Origin: Aeromicrobium yanjiei
GTDB lineage: Bacteria > Actinomycetota > Actinomycetes > Propionibacteriales > Nocardioidaceae
NCBI RefSeq assembly: GCF_009649075.1
Contig: NZ_CP045737.1
Location: forward strand, 620,001-684,000
Length of the DNA: 64,000 bases
Direction: 5' to 3'
The notes beneath the pieces are model-generated. The model did no database searches. It was not told where the DNA came from and worked only from the letters and a program-made list of their open reading frames with translations. This document shows positions 54,823 to 63,964 of the stretch, in pieces. Within the stretch, counting starts at the first letter, position 1, and every line of letters starts with the position of its first letter. A program made the position numbers and the translations under genes.

Positions 54823-55335
54823 ATGAGCCTGTCGCGCAAGCTGATGATCGACGGGGAGCAGACCGTCGAGACGACCCGCACCCACGTGAAGGTGCTGTTC
54901 GTGCCGTTCCTGATCCTGCTCGTCCTGGCGGTCGCTGCGGGGTTCCTCGTCCCGCGGGTCGGTGACAAGGGCGACGGCGTGGTCGGCTGGATCGTCGCGG
55001 CGGTCGCGGCGGTGCTGCTGATCTGGGGCGTGCTCCTGCCGTTCCTGAAGTGGTACCTGTGGACGTACACGCTGACCACCAAGCGCCTCCTCGAGCAGAA
55101 GGGCATCCTCACCCGCACCGGCCGGGTGATCCCGCTGAGCCGCGTCAACGACGTCGCGTACGAGAAGAACCTCAACGACCGTCTGCTCGGCTGCGGGACG
55201 CTGATCATCCACGACGCGAGCGAGCAGGCCGGTCTGCAGCTGCGCGACATCCCGAGGATCGAGGCGTTCCACCGCACAGTCTCCAACCTGGTCTTCGAGC
55301 AGCACGGGACCGCGAGGAACGATGAATCGGTCTGA
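54823..55335 (+). CDS. Membrane protein with bacterial PH domain
   Basis: 170 aa. Two transmembrane helices (FVPFLILLVLAVAAGFLV and VGWIVAAVAAVLLIWGVLLPF, about residues 24-75) precede a DUF304/bPH2 domain with TYTLTTKRLLEQKGILTRTGRVIPLSRVNDVAYEKNLNDRLLGCGTLIIHDAS. GACAAT ends 7 nt before the ATG. Overlaps the cyclase gene by 14 bp, so the two are translationally coupled and may act together at the membrane. Function unknown. Confidence 0.88.
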   Translation: MSLSRKLMIDGEQTVETTRTHVKVLFVPFLILLVLAVAAGFLVPRVGDKGDGVVGWIVAAVAAVLLIWGVLLPFLKWYLWTYTLTTKRLLEQKGILTRTGRVIPLSRVNDVAYEKNLNDRLLGCGTLIIHDASEQAGLQLRDIPRIEAFHRTVSNLVFEQHGTARNDESV

Positions 55336-56311
55336 CCTGCGTGAGAAGCTCGTCCGCCTGATCCTGGGCGGCGAGCTCACCCTCACGAGCGCCGAGGCGG
55401 CCGACAAGGGCGGGCTCTCGGTCGAGGACGGCCAGCGACTGTGGCGTGCGCTCGGATTCGCCGACACCGGCGACAGCATCGCGTACGGCGACGCCGACGT
55501 CGATGCGATCGCGGCTGTCGCCTCGACCATCCACGACCAGGTCATGGACGAGCAGACCGTCTTCCGGATGACCCGGGCGCTCGGCACGACGATGTCCCGC
55601 CTCGCGGACTGGCAGGTGACGACGCTGATCGAGCAGATCGAGCGCGACGTCCAGGAGGGCAAGGCACCGACACGTCTCGACGCGGCCGTCCAGCTGGCCA
55701 AGTCGGCCGGCCCGGGGTTCGAGCACCTCATGGTCTACGCGTGGCGGCGCCACCTGGAGGCGGCGACGGCCCGCATGGAGGCGCTCGGAGCCGCGGACGA
55801 GGAGCTGCTGTCCACGGTCATGACCGTGGGCTTCGCGGATCTGTCGCGCTTCACGTCGCTGTCCAACGGGCTCGACGACAACAGCCTCGGCGCGCTCGTG
55901 GAGAACTTCGAGACCCGGTGCTCCGACATCGTGACCGCGCACGGCGGGCGCGTCATCAAGACGCTCGGCGACGCGGTGCTGTTCGTGTCCGACGACCCGG
56001 CGGAGGCCACCCGTACCGCCCTCGACCTGGTCAAGCAGATCGCGTTGCGGTCCGAGCTGCCCAACATCTGCGTGGGGCTCGCGACCGGGTCCGTCGTCAG
56101 TCGCCTCGGCGACGTGTTCGGTCCGCCGGTCAACCTCGCGGCGCGCCTCTCGCACGTCGCGCGGAGCAACCGGGTGCTGGTCGACGACGCCACCGCGGCG
56201 GCGATCACCGAGGAGTTCGACACCCGGGCCCTGCCGCCGCGCCCGCTGCGCGGATTCGGCAACGTCTCGCCCATCACGGTGACCGAGCGCCGCGGATTCA
56301 GGTCCCGCTAG
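55322..56311 (+). CDS. Class III adenylate cyclase, Rv1264-like
   Basis: 329 aa. The N-terminal 150 residues resemble the autoinhibitory, pH-sensing regulatory domain of mycobacterial Rv1264 (LTSAEAADKGGLSVEDGQRLWRALGF, DEQTVFRMTRALG). The cyclase domain has the first metal Asp in VGFADLSRFT, Lys and second Asp in IKTLGDAVLF, and the Asn-Arg pair in PPVNLAARLSHV. All key residues appear kept, so it should be active, making cAMP. The ATG lies inside the PH-domain gene (14-bp overlap). Confidence 0.9.
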   Translation: MNRSDLREKLVRLILGGELTLTSAEAADKGGLSVEDGQRLWRALGFADTGDSIAYGDADVDAIAAVASTIHDQVMDEQTVFRMTRALGTTMSRLADWQVTTLIEQIERDVQEGKAPTRLDAAVQLAKSAGPGFEHLMVYAWRRHLEAATARMEALGAADEELLSTVMTVGFADLSRFTSLSNGLDDNSLGALVENFETRCSDIVTAHGGRVIKTLGDAVLFVSDDPAEATRTALDLVKQIALRSELPNICVGLATGSVVSRLGDVFGPPVNLAARLSHVARSNRVLVDDATAAAITEEFDTRALPPRPLRGFGNVSPITVTERRGFRSR

Positions 56312-56321
56312 GGTGGGCGCC

Positions 56322-57437
56322 GTGCCCACACCTGAGCTCGCCGTCATCGGCGGAGGCCAGCTGGCCCGGATGATGCAGCAGTCCGCGACGGCCCTCGGCG
56401 TTCGCATCCGCCTCCTCGCGGAGGGGCCGGACGTGTCGGCCGCACAGGTCGTCCCTGACCACCGGGTCGGTGACTACACCGACCTGGAGACGTTGCGCGC
56501 AGTCGTCGCGGACGTCCCCGTGGTGACGTTCGACCACGAGCACGTGCCGCCGGAGCACCTGCGCACGCTGGAGTCCGAGGGGCACGCGTGCCGCCCCGGC
56601 CCGCACGCGCTGCTGTACGCCCAGGACAAGGGCTCGATGCGCGAGCGCCTCGGCGCCCTCGGCGCACCCTGCCCCCGCAACGCGCCGATCTCGTCGGCCC
56701 AGGACCTCGAGTCGTTCGGCTTCCCGGCGGTCCTCAAGACCACTCGCGGCGGCTACGACGGCAAGGGCGTCTGGGTCGTCCGCTCCGTCGCCGACGCCGA
56801 GGAGGCGTTCTCGGCCGGGACCCCGCTCCTGGCCGAGGAGCTCGTCGACTTCCGCCGCGAGCTCTCGGCGCTCGTCGCCCGTTCGCCGTCGGGGGAGGTC
56901 CGCGCGTACCCCGTCGTGGAGTCCCGCCAGGCCGGCGGCGTCTGCAACGAGGTCATCGCCCCTGCCCCCGATCTCGACCCCGCGCTGGCCGAGGCCGCCC
57001 GCGACCTGGCGGTGAAGATCGCGACCGAGCTCGACGTGACGGGCATCCTCGCGGTCGAGCTGTTCGAGACCACCGACGGCCGGCTGCTCGTCAACGAGCT
57101 CGCGATGCGCCCGCACAACACGGGCCACTGGTCGATCGACGGAGCGCACACCAGCCAGTTCGAGAACCACCTGCGTGCGGTGCTCGACCTGCCGCTCGGC
57201 AGCACGGACGCCCGTGCGCCGTGGTCGGTCATGGTCAACGTGCTCGGTGGCAGCGTCGAGGACCTGCAGGCCCAGCGGTCCGTCGTCCTCGCCGCGGAGC
57301 CCGACGTCAAGATCCACCTGTACGGCAAGGCGGTCAAGGCCGGTCGCAAGGTCGGTCACGTGACGGCGTACGGCGACGACCTCGACGACGTGCTGGCCCG
57401 CGCCCGTCGTGCGGCTGCGCTCTTCATCGACGGCTGA
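56322..57437 (+). CDS. purK: N5-carboxyaminoimidazole ribonucleotide synthase
   Basis: ATP-grasp enzyme (371 aa) carboxylating AIR to N5-CAIR in purine synthesis. Signatures: [19 protein letters not shown] at the start, [18 protein letters not shown] (ATP site), [28 protein letters not shown] near residue 250. TAGGGT ends 7 nt before the GTG at 56322, and this -10 box overlaps the stop of the cyclase gene, so the start is taken as leaderless; a GTG 9 nt earlier is in frame. Followed by purE. Confidence 0.95.
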   Translation: MPTPELAVIGGGQLARMMQQSATALGVRIRLLAEGPDVSAAQVVPDHRVGDYTDLETLRAVVADVPVVTFDHEHVPPEHLRTLESEGHACRPGPHALLYAQDKGSMRERLGALGAPCPRNAPISSAQDLESFGFPAVLKTTRGGYDGKGVWVVRSVADAEEAFSAGTPLLAEELVDFRRELSALVARSPSGEVRAYPVVESRQAGGVCNEVIAPAPDLDPALAEAARDLAVKIATELDVTGILAVELFETTDGRLLVNELAMRPHNTGHWSIDGAHTSQFENHLRAVLDLPLGSTDARAPWSVMVNVLGGSVEDLQAQRSVVLAAEPDVKIHLYGKAVKAGRKVGHVTAYGDDLDDVLARARRAAALFIDG

Positions 57438-57459
57438 CGTCCCGGTAGGGTCCTTGCCC

Positions 57460-57972
57460 ATGAGCGCACGCGTGGGCATCGTGATGGGATCGGACTCGGA
57501 CTGGCCGACGATGGAGGCCGCCGCGACCGCGCTCAAGGAGTTCGACGTCGCGTACGAGGCCGACGTCGTCTCGGCGCACCGCATGCCCGACGAGATGCTG
57601 GCGTACGGACGGGATGCGCACGGGCGGGGCCTCGAGGTCATCATCGCCGGGGCCGGCGGCGCCGCCCACCTGCCGGGCATGCTGGCCGCGGTGACGCCGC
57701 TGCCGGTCATCGGTGTGCCCGTGCCGCTCAAGCACCTCGACGGCATGGACTCGCTGCTGTCGATCGTGCAGATGCCCGCGGGCGTGCCCGTCGCGACGGT
57801 CTCGATCGGCAACGCCCGCAACGCAGGGCTGCTCGCGGTGCGCATCCTGGCAGCGGGCGACAGCGACCTGACGGCGCGGATGATCGCGTTCCAGGCCGAG
57901 CTCGCAGACGTCGCGCGGGCCAAGGGCGAGAAGGTCCGCAACCCCACGGGCGGCGGCGCGGGCTTCCGCTGA
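57460..57972 (+). CDS. purE: N5-CAIR mutase
   Basis: 170-aa class I PurE converting N5-CAIR to CAIR. Active-site motifs: [10 protein letters not shown] near residue 10, [11 protein letters not shown] near 38 with the catalytic His, and [11 protein letters not shown] near 65. The ATG at 57460 is 8 nt after TAGGGT and 22 nt after the purK stop; an in-frame ATG 51 nt earlier overlaps purK and is less likely. It forms one pathway step pair with purK. Confidence 0.95.
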   Translation: MSARVGIVMGSDSDWPTMEAAATALKEFDVAYEADVVSAHRMPDEMLAYGRDAHGRGLEVIIAGAGGAAHLPGMLAAVTPLPVIGVPVPLKHLDGMDSLLSIVQMPAGVPVATVSIGNARNAGLLAVRILAAGDSDLTARMIAFQAELADVARAKGEKVRNPTGGGAGFR

Positions 57973-57982
57973 CCCTCGTGCT

Positions 57983-58597
57983 TCAGTACAGGTTCTGGGC
58001 GTACTGCTGCCCGTAGTAGGCCTCGATCTGCTCCAGCGACTCGTCGGGGCGCTCGAGGTTCTTGGCGATCTGGGCACGGCTCATGACCGCGTCGGGGCGC
58101 CACGTCTCGGGCTGCCACAGGTCCGAGCGCAGGAACGCCTTGGCGCAGTGGAAGAACACCTGCTCGACCGCGACCTCGAGGATCACGCCGGGCCGGTGCC
58201 CCTTGACCTCCATGCGGTCGGCGTACGGCGCATCGGCCAGCAGGGTCGCCCGGCCGTTGATCCGCAGCGTGTCGCCTCGGCCCGGGACGAGGAAGAGCAG
58301 CCCGACGTGCGGGTTCTGCAGGACATTGACGAAACCGTCCGCGCGACGGTTGCCCGGGCGCTCGGGGATCGCGATCGTCGTGTCGTCCAGCGCGAGCGCG
58401 AAACCGGCGGGGTCGCCCTTGGGCGAGACGTCGAGGCGGCCGTGGGCGTCCGAGGTCGCCACGAGACAGAACGGCGAGGCTGCGAGCCAGTCGCGGTGCT
58501 CGGGTGCGAGCCTCTGCCGCTCCTTGTCGATCGCCCGCTGCATCGGGTGCCCGAGGAGGTCGCGCAGCTGCGCCTCGGTCGTGATCTCGGTCCTCAT
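57983..58597 (-). CDS. PPOX-class FMN-dependent oxidoreductase-like protein
   Basis: 204 aa, pyridoxamine-phosphate-oxidase fold. The arrangement PFCLVATSDAHGRLDVSPKGDPAGFALALDD, IPERPGNRRADGFVNVLQNPHVGLLFLVPGRGDTLRINGRA fits the DR2398/MSMEG-type FMN PPOX subgroup. Probable FMN or F420 binding; reaction unknown. The ATG at 58597 follows TAGCCT by 7 nt, and that box overlaps the stop codon of the upstream gene. Converges on purE (10 bp apart). Confidence 0.82.
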   Translation of the reverse strand: MRTEITTEAQLRDLLGHPMQRAIDKERQRLAPEHRDWLAASPFCLVATSDAHGRLDVSPKGDPAGFALALDDTTIAIPERPGNRRADGFVNVLQNPHVGLLFLVPGRGDTLRINGRATLLADAPYADRMEVKGHRPGVILEVAVEQVFFHCAKAFLRSDLWQPETWRPDAVMSRAQIAKNLERPDESLEQIEAYYGQQYAQNLY

Positions 58598-58607
58598 GGT
58601 GCTCAGG

Positions 58608-59201
58608 CTACTCACGGACGTACGACGTGAGGGTGGTCAGCGTGGGCTCGGCCGGCGCGGAGGCGAAGCCGAACCGCACGGGTGGCGTGACCGGTGCGAG
58701 ATCGCCAAGCTCCTCGCCCTCCCACGTCGCCCGGGCGCAGGACAGGTGCCGCACGCTCGTCGCGGCGTACCACTCGACCCGGTCGTTGCCGGCCGTCCCG
58801 TAGGTCTGCACGCCGGGCATCACGCGCCGTGCGACGGGGTTGCAGAGCCGGGCCCAGGACGACTGACGGCGCAGGTGCGACGGCACGAGCGACAGCAGGG
58901 GCGAGATCCAGATCCGCCGGCCGGGGGTGAACCGCACCTGCAGCGAGCGGGTGTGCACGGACCACTCCGGGCCGGTCTCGAGCGAGACGGGCTCGATGCG
59001 CACCTCGTCGAAGTCGTACGTCGAGGCCACGAAGTCGGCGATCTCCTGGCGGGGGGCGATCAGGATGCGGTGGCCCGAGGGCTGCTCGACCATGACGTCG
59101 GCGAACGTGCCGTAGGGGCTCTCGTCCCACATGCCGACGACGATGCGCGTGCCCGAGGTGGTGCCCAGCCCGGCGATGTGCCCCTCGAAGGAGTGCGTCA
59201 T
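58608..59201 (-). CDS. Conserved protein of unknown function
   Basis: 197 aa, soluble, no signal peptide or membrane segment. Visible features: an N-terminal beta-rich part (FEGHIAGLGTTSGTRIVVGMWDESPYGTFADVMVEQPSGHRILIAP) and a C-terminal part with RRIWISPLLSLVP and NPVARRVMPGVQTYGTAG. I do not recognise the family. It is followed 10 bp later by the PPOX gene on the same strand. Confidence 0.75.
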   Translation of the reverse strand: MTHSFEGHIAGLGTTSGTRIVVGMWDESPYGTFADVMVEQPSGHRILIAPRQEIADFVASTYDFDEVRIEPVSLETGPEWSVHTRSLQVRFTPGRRIWISPLLSLVPSHLRRQSSWARLCNPVARRVMPGVQTYGTAGNDRVEWYAATSVRHLSCARATWEGEELGDLAPVTPPVRFGFASAPAEPTLTTLTSYVRE

Positions 59202-59256
59202 GCACCGAAGTGTGTCCCATGGCTCCACAGGTGGCACGCGGTGGCAGGCTGACCGC

Positions 59257-60168
59257 ATGGCTCTCCTGCCGTTCGACCTGCCACCCGCGCTGCAGGCGTA
59301 TGCGGCCCGCGGTGACGACTGGGCTCGGTGGGTCACCGGTCTGCCGCGGCTCGTGCGTGAGCTGATCGACGAGTGGGAGCTCACGGTCGACGGCGACCCG
59401 CTGCACGGGCACACCGCGCTCGTGGTGCCGGTCGTCGCCGCGGGGGAGCGGCTCGTCCTCAAGGTCGTCATGCCGCACGAGGAGGCCCGCCACGAGGCGC
59501 TCGCGCTGCAGCACTGGCACGGGCGCGGAGCCGTGCGTCTCGTCCGGGCCGATCCCCGGCGTGACGCGATGCTGCTCGAGCGGCTGCAGACGCGTGACCT
59601 GGGCTCGGTCCCGGTGCTGCAGGCGTGCTCGGTCGTCGCGGGGCTCCTCGGACGGCTCCACGTGCCCGCACCCGCCCAGCTCGTGCCGCTCACGGCGTTC
59701 GTCTCGAGGTGGACCGACGATCTCGCCGCGCTGCCTCGCGGCGCGCCTCTGCCGCGCCGGGTCGTCGAGCAGGCCGTCCACCTCGGACGGGCGTTCGTCG
59801 GCGACGACGCCAGCGTGGGGCGGCTCGTGCACGGCGACCTGCACTACGGCAACGTGCTGGCGGGCGACCGGTCCCCGTGGCTGGCGATCGACCCCAAGCC
59901 CGTGTCGGGCGACCCGCACTACGAGATCGCTCCGCTGCTGTGGAACCGGTGGGACGAGATCGTGGCGTCCGGGGACCTGCGCACCGCGATCCGCCGGCGG
60001 TTCCACACGGTGGTCGACGACGCGGGCCTCGACGAGGACCGGGCCCGCGACTGGATCGTGGTGCGCGAGGCGATCCGCGCGATGTGGGCGATCCAGGACG
60101 GGGAGCCCGGCGCGGTCACGGGGGCGGTCACCGCGGCGATCACGATCGTCAAGGCGGTCCAGGACTGA
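59257..60168 (+). CDS. Aminoglycoside phosphotransferase-like kinase
   Basis: 303 aa, streptomycin 6-kinase/APH family. ATP Lys region VLKVVMPHEEARHEALAL, catalytic loop LVHGDLHYGNVLAG near residue 190, and metal Asp in AIDPKPVSGDPHYEIAPLLWNR. CAGGCT ends 6 nt before the ATG (leaderless). Many chromosomal members of this family act on unknown small molecules, so resistance cannot be claimed. It has no obvious partner gene. Confidence 0.85.
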   Translation: MALLPFDLPPALQAYAARGDDWARWVTGLPRLVRELIDEWELTVDGDPLHGHTALVVPVVAAGERLVLKVVMPHEEARHEALALQHWHGRGAVRLVRADPRRDAMLLERLQTRDLGSVPVLQACSVVAGLLGRLHVPAPAQLVPLTAFVSRWTDDLAALPRGAPLPRRVVEQAVHLGRAFVGDDASVGRLVHGDLHYGNVLAGDRSPWLAIDPKPVSGDPHYEIAPLLWNRWDEIVASGDLRTAIRRRFHTVVDDAGLDEDRARDWIVVREAIRAMWAIQDGEPGAVTGAVTAAITIVKAVQD

Positions 60169-60208
60169 GGGCTCGCGGACGTCCGCCCCCGCCGCTAGCC
60201 TCGGGAGC

Positions 60209-60883
60209 ATGGCTCTCGTGACGTACAAGGCGCTGTGCATCGACGCTTCCGACGTGTCCGCCGTCCAGGGATTCTGGGCCCGCACCCTCGGCTACGAGCT
60301 GGCGGAGCTCGACGACGGTGACGCGGTCCTGCGCGGCCCCGATCCGGGCGAGGAGGTCTGGATCAACCTCGTGCCGGAGCCGCGGACGGTCAAGCAGCGC
60401 GTCCACCTCGACGTCCGTGCCGAGTCCCTCGAGCCGTTCGCGGGCCTCGAGCAGCTGACCGCGCCGGGTGAGTTCGCGTGGACCACCTTCGCCGATCCCG
60501 AGGGCGGTGAGATGTGCGTCTTCACCTACGACGAGCCCCCCGCCAAGCGGCTCAAGGACGTCGTCGTGGACTCGGCCGACCACGAGACGATCTCGCGCTG
60601 GTGGGCCGACGTCATGGGTGGCGTGCTCGGCCACGACGACGGCTACTCCTATCTCGACGAGATCCCCGGCTCCCCGCTCGAGTCGATCGACTTCGTGCCG
60701 GTGCCCGAGCCCAAGACGGTCAAGAACCGCATCCACTGGGACGTCACCCTCCGCGAGGGCGTCACCGTCGACGACCTGGTCGGGGCGGGCGCGAACGTCC
60801 TGGCCCCCGCCGGCGACCAGCAGGAGTGGACGGTCATGGCAGATCCTGAGGGCAATGAGTTCTGCGTCTTCCCGACGCCATGA
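60209..60883 (+). CDS. Two-domain VOC (glyoxalase-like) protein
   Basis: 224 aa with two glyoxalase_6 domains: the first ends in WTTFADPEGGEMCVF, the second in WTVMADPEGNEFCVF. Each has KxRxHxDV/WDV (VKQRVHLDV, VKNRIHWDV). TAGCCT ends 7 nt before the ATG. The domains probably arose by duplication of a single-domain protein like that at 46190. Substrate unknown. Confidence 0.85.
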   Translation: MALVTYKALCIDASDVSAVQGFWARTLGYELAELDDGDAVLRGPDPGEEVWINLVPEPRTVKQRVHLDVRAESLEPFAGLEQLTAPGEFAWTTFADPEGGEMCVFTYDEPPAKRLKDVVVDSADHETISRWWADVMGGVLGHDDGYSYLDEIPGSPLESIDFVPVPEPKTVKNRIHWDVTLREGVTVDDLVGAGANVLAPAGDQQEWTVMADPEGNEFCVFPTP

Positions 60884-60923
60884 CGACGCCGCCTCGTCAC
60901 CCGCGCGTGATGGAATGAGTCCT

Positions 60924-61985
60924 GTGCCCGCACTCGACCTGACCACCGACGTCGTCGGCCTCACCGCCGCGCTCGTCGACATCGCCTCCGAGAGCCTCCA
61001 CGAGCAGGAGATCGCCGATGCGATCGAGGCGGCCCTGAGCCCCCTCGACCACCTCGAGATCGTCCGCGACGGTCACACGATCGTGGCTCGCACCCACCTC
61101 GGCCGCTCCGAGCGCGTCGTCATCGCGGGCCACGTCGACACCGTGCCGGCCAACGGCAACTTCCCGTCACGGCTCGAGGACGGGATCCTGCACGGCCTGG
61201 GATCGTGCGACATGAAGGGCGGCGTCGCAGTGGCGCTGACGCTCGCGGCGACGGTGCCCGAGCCGGTGCGCGACGTGACCTACGTGTTCTACGACGCCGA
61301 GGAGATCGCGGCGGAGTTCAACGGGCTGGGCCGCATCGCCCGCGAGCGTCCCGAGCTGCTGGCCGGTGACTTCGCGATCCTGATGGAGCCGTCCGACGCC
61401 GGCGTCGAGGCCGGCTGCCAGGGCACGATGCGGGTCGAGATCCGCACCGCGGGGGAGCGGGCCCACTCCGCGCGGTCCTGGATGGGCAGCAATGCGATCC
61501 ACGCCCTCGCGCCGGTGCTCGCGACCCTCACGACGTACGAGCCGCGGCACGTCGAGATCGACGGCCTGGTCTATCGCGAGGGGCTCAACGCGGTCGGCAT
61601 CAGCGGCGGCGTGGCGGGCAACGTCGTCCCCGACGAGGCGGTCGTGACGGTCAACTACCGCTTCGCCCCCGATCGCTCGGAGGACGACGCGCTCGCCCAC
61701 CTCAACGAGGTGTTCGGCGGCTTCGAGCTGACGGTGACCGACACGGCCCCCGGTGCGCTGCCCGGCCTCACCCGGCCCGCTGCGGCGGCGTTCGTCGAGG
61801 CGGTGGGCGCCGAGCCGCGTCCCAAGTTCGGCTGGACCGACGTCGCCCAGTTCACGCTGCTGGGCGTCCCCGCGGTCAACTACGGCCCCGGCGACCCTGT
61901 CTACGCCCACAAGGCGGACGAGCAGGTCCCCGTCGAGCACCTGGTCCGGGTGCTCGCGACCCTCGAGAAATGGCTGAGCGCATGA
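60924..61985 (+). CDS. dapE: Succinyl-diaminopimelate desuccinylase
   Basis: M20 metallopeptidase-fold enzyme (353 aa) of lysine and diaminopimelate synthesis. Zinc ligands and catalytic acids: AGHVDTVPANGN, GSCDMKGG, FYDAEEIA, MEPSDAGVEAGCQGT, and YAHKADEQV near the C-terminus. The length matches mycobacterial DapE. GTG 60924 is chosen because TGGAAT ends 7 nt upstream; an in-frame ATG 9 nt earlier is the alternative. The stop overlaps the LOG gene (ATGA). Confidence 0.9.
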   Translation: MPALDLTTDVVGLTAALVDIASESLHEQEIADAIEAALSPLDHLEIVRDGHTIVARTHLGRSERVVIAGHVDTVPANGNFPSRLEDGILHGLGSCDMKGGVAVALTLAATVPEPVRDVTYVFYDAEEIAAEFNGLGRIARERPELLAGDFAILMEPSDAGVEAGCQGTMRVEIRTAGERAHSARSWMGSNAIHALAPVLATLTTYEPRHVEIDGLVYREGLNAVGISGGVAGNVVPDEAVVTVNYRFAPDRSEDDALAHLNEVFGGFELTVTDTAPGALPGLTRPAAAAFVEAVGAEPRPKFGWTDVAQFTLLGVPAVNYGPGDPVYAHKADEQVPVEHLVRVLATLEKWLSA

Positions 61986-62710
61986 ACGACCGTCCCGTCC
62001 ACCAGAGGGGCCCCGTGCGGCTCCAGGGTGCAATGGTGCCCGACAGCACGACCGACCAGCGGCTGCTCGACTCGCGCGGGCCCACCGACTGGGTGCACAC
62101 CGACCCGTGGCGGGTCCTGCGCATCCAGGCCGAGTTCATCGAGGGCTTCGGCGCGCTCGCCGAGCTCGGCCCCGCGGTCAGCCTGTTCGGCTCGGCCCGC
62201 ACGCAGCCCGACGACCCGATGTACGAGGCAGGACGCCAGATCGCGGCGCAGCTGTGCGGCCACGGCTACGCGATCATCACCGGGGGCGGCCCCGGCGCGA
62301 TGGAGGCCGCCAACCGGGGGGCGAGCGAGTGTGGCGGCGTGTCGGTGGGCCTCGGCATCGAGTTGCCCCACGAGCAGGGCATGAACGACTGGGTCGACCT
62401 CGGCGTCAACTTCCGCTACTTCTTCGTCCGCAAGACGATGTTCGTCAAGTACGCCCAGGGGTTCGTCGTGCTGCCCGGCGGATTCGGCACGATGGACGAG
62501 CTGTTCGAGGCGTTGACGCTCGCGCAGACGGGCAAGGTGACCTCGTTCCCGATCGTGCTGTTCGGCTCGGCCTACTGGGGCGGGCTCGTGGACTGGCTGC
62601 GCGCGACGATGGAGACCGACGGCAAGATCACTCCCGGCGACGTGGACATGCTGCACGTCACCGACGACATCGACGAGGCGGTCTCCTACTTCGTCAACCG
62701 GGCCGACTGA
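61982..62710 (+). CDS. LOG-family (TIGR00730) Rossmann-fold protein
   Basis: 242 aa. The family motifs are GGGPGAMEAANRGA near residue 105 and PGGFGTMDELFEAL near 168 (PGGxGTxxE), typical of cytokinin-riboside-5'-monophosphate phosphoribohydrolase-type enzymes that split nucleoside monophosphates into base and ribose-5-phosphate. The ATG overlaps the dapE stop, and the dapE-LOG pairing is common in actinobacteria. A nucleotide-hydrolysing housekeeping role fits; true substrate not known. Confidence 0.9.
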   Translation: MNDRPVHQRGPVRLQGAMVPDSTTDQRLLDSRGPTDWVHTDPWRVLRIQAEFIEGFGALAELGPAVSLFGSARTQPDDPMYEAGRQIAAQLCGHGYAIITGGGPGAMEAANRGASECGGVSVGLGIELPHEQGMNDWVDLGVNFRYFFVRKTMFVKYAQGFVVLPGGFGTMDELFEALTLAQTGKVTSFPIVLFGSAYWGGLVDWLRATMETDGKITPGDVDMLHVTDDIDEAVSYFVNRAD

Positions 62711-62721
62711 GGCGCCCATCG

Positions 62722-63288
62722 ATGGCTGAGCCGACCCCGGTGGTCCGGTGCCCGTGGGGCGAGGACCCTGCGATGACGGCGTACCACGACACCGAGTGGG
62801 GCCGTGAGCTGCGCGGGGACCGCGAGCTGTTCGAGCGCATGTCGCTCGAGGCGTTCCAGTCGGGGCTGTCGTGGGCCATCATCTTGCGCAAGCGCGAGCG
62901 GTTCCGCGAGGTGTTCGCCGGCTTCGACCCCGAGGTCGTGGCCGGCTTCGGTGAGCCCGACGTGGCCCGGCTGCTCGACGACGCCGGCATCGTCCGCAAC
63001 CGCAGGAAGATCGAGGCGACGATCAGCAACGCACGTACGCTCCTCGCCCTCGACGAGTCGTTCTCAGACCTCTTGTGGTCGTTCGCACCGCCGCCGCGTC
63101 CTGCGCCGACCTCGTTCGCCGACGTGCCGGCCACGACGCCGGAGTCGATCGCGATGGCCAAGACCCTGAAGAAGAAGGGATTTCGGTTCTTCGGCCCGAC
63201 GACGGCCTACGCCTTGATGCAGGCCACCGGGATGGTCAACGACCACCTCGCCGACTGCGTCGCGCGGCCCGCATCCGGCGTCGCGTGA
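62722..63288 (+). CDS. tag: DNA-3-methyladenine glycosylase I
   Basis: 188-aa base-excision repair enzyme removing 3-methyladenine. The N-terminal RCPWG, YHDTEWG and the C-terminal MVNDHLADC supply the Cys-His-His-Cys zinc site; EAFQSGLSWAIILRKRERFR near residue 45 forms the base pocket, and GFRFFGPTTAYALMQATGMVNDH is characteristic. It starts 11 nt after the LOG gene stop. Confidence 0.95.
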   Translation: MAEPTPVVRCPWGEDPAMTAYHDTEWGRELRGDRELFERMSLEAFQSGLSWAIILRKRERFREVFAGFDPEVVAGFGEPDVARLLDDAGIVRNRRKIEATISNARTLLALDESFSDLLWSFAPPPRPAPTSFADVPATTPESIAMAKTLKKKGFRFFGPTTAYALMQATGMVNDHLADCVARPASGVA

Positions 63289-63364
63289 CGCTGTGTCGCA
63301 TCCGTCGCCCGCCCTCAGGGCGTGGCTCCGCAAATCCGGCGCCCTGTCGTCCTACGATCCGAGC

Positions 63365-63959
63365 ATGTCCAACCGGAGGATCCCCCGCTCCCGCCGCGCC
63401 GTCGGCGCCCTCGTCCTGCTCGTCTCGGCCGTCGTCGTCGCCGTGGTCGGGCTCATCGTCGCGACCGTGCCCGTGCCTGGTCGTCGCGACGTCCTACGCG
63501 GTCGTCGCGGGTGGGGTCGCCGCACGTCTGCTGTCCAACGAGATCGCCCAGGTCCGCCGTGACTGGGCGCGCGATCGCGCGACCCTGGCCGACGACAACC
63601 GCAAGATCGCAGTCGTCCGCTCGCGCGAGCACATCGAGTTCGCCGACCAGATGAGCCAGCGCATCAGTCTGCGCGATGCGCAGATCGCGAGCCTTCGCGA
63701 CGCTCTGGTCACCGCCGAGATCGAGCTCGCTCAGGCCCGCGAGCGGGTGTCCGCCGAGCGGGCCCGGCGTGCGGCGCTCGAGGCCGACGTCACCAGCGCG
63801 CGCTCCGACCTGGAGTCGGCGCGGGTCGATCTGCTGGCAGCGCAGGAGGCGCTCGCCGCGAGCGAGTCCGCCGAGGTGCAGGTGCGGGCCGAGCTGCTCG
63901 CGTGGCAGGAAGCCGCGTCCGACGAGAACAAGGCCGGGCACGACCGCAAGCTCGCCTGA
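63365..63959 (+). pseudogene. Frameshifted coiled-coil membrane protein gene
   Basis: Starts with ATG 63365 after TACGAT and codes for a basic start, then a transmembrane helix (VGALVLLVSAVVVAVVGLIVATVPV). Near 63476 the frame changes: the next frame continues with a second hydrophobic stretch (LVVATSYAVVAGGVAARLL) and a long coiled coil (about 140 residues; IASLRDALVTAEIELAQARERVSAE) to the stop at 63957-63959. Removing one C in GTGCCTGG (63473-63480) would restore one frame of about 197 codons. It may be a true mutation or a sequence error. Function unknown. Confidence 0.75.
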
Positions 63960-63964
63960 GTCCC

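Noticed and set aside
59257-60168. Antibiotic resistance gene
   Set aside because: The fold is APH/streptomycin-kinase-like, but many housekeeping kinases share it and no resistance context is present.
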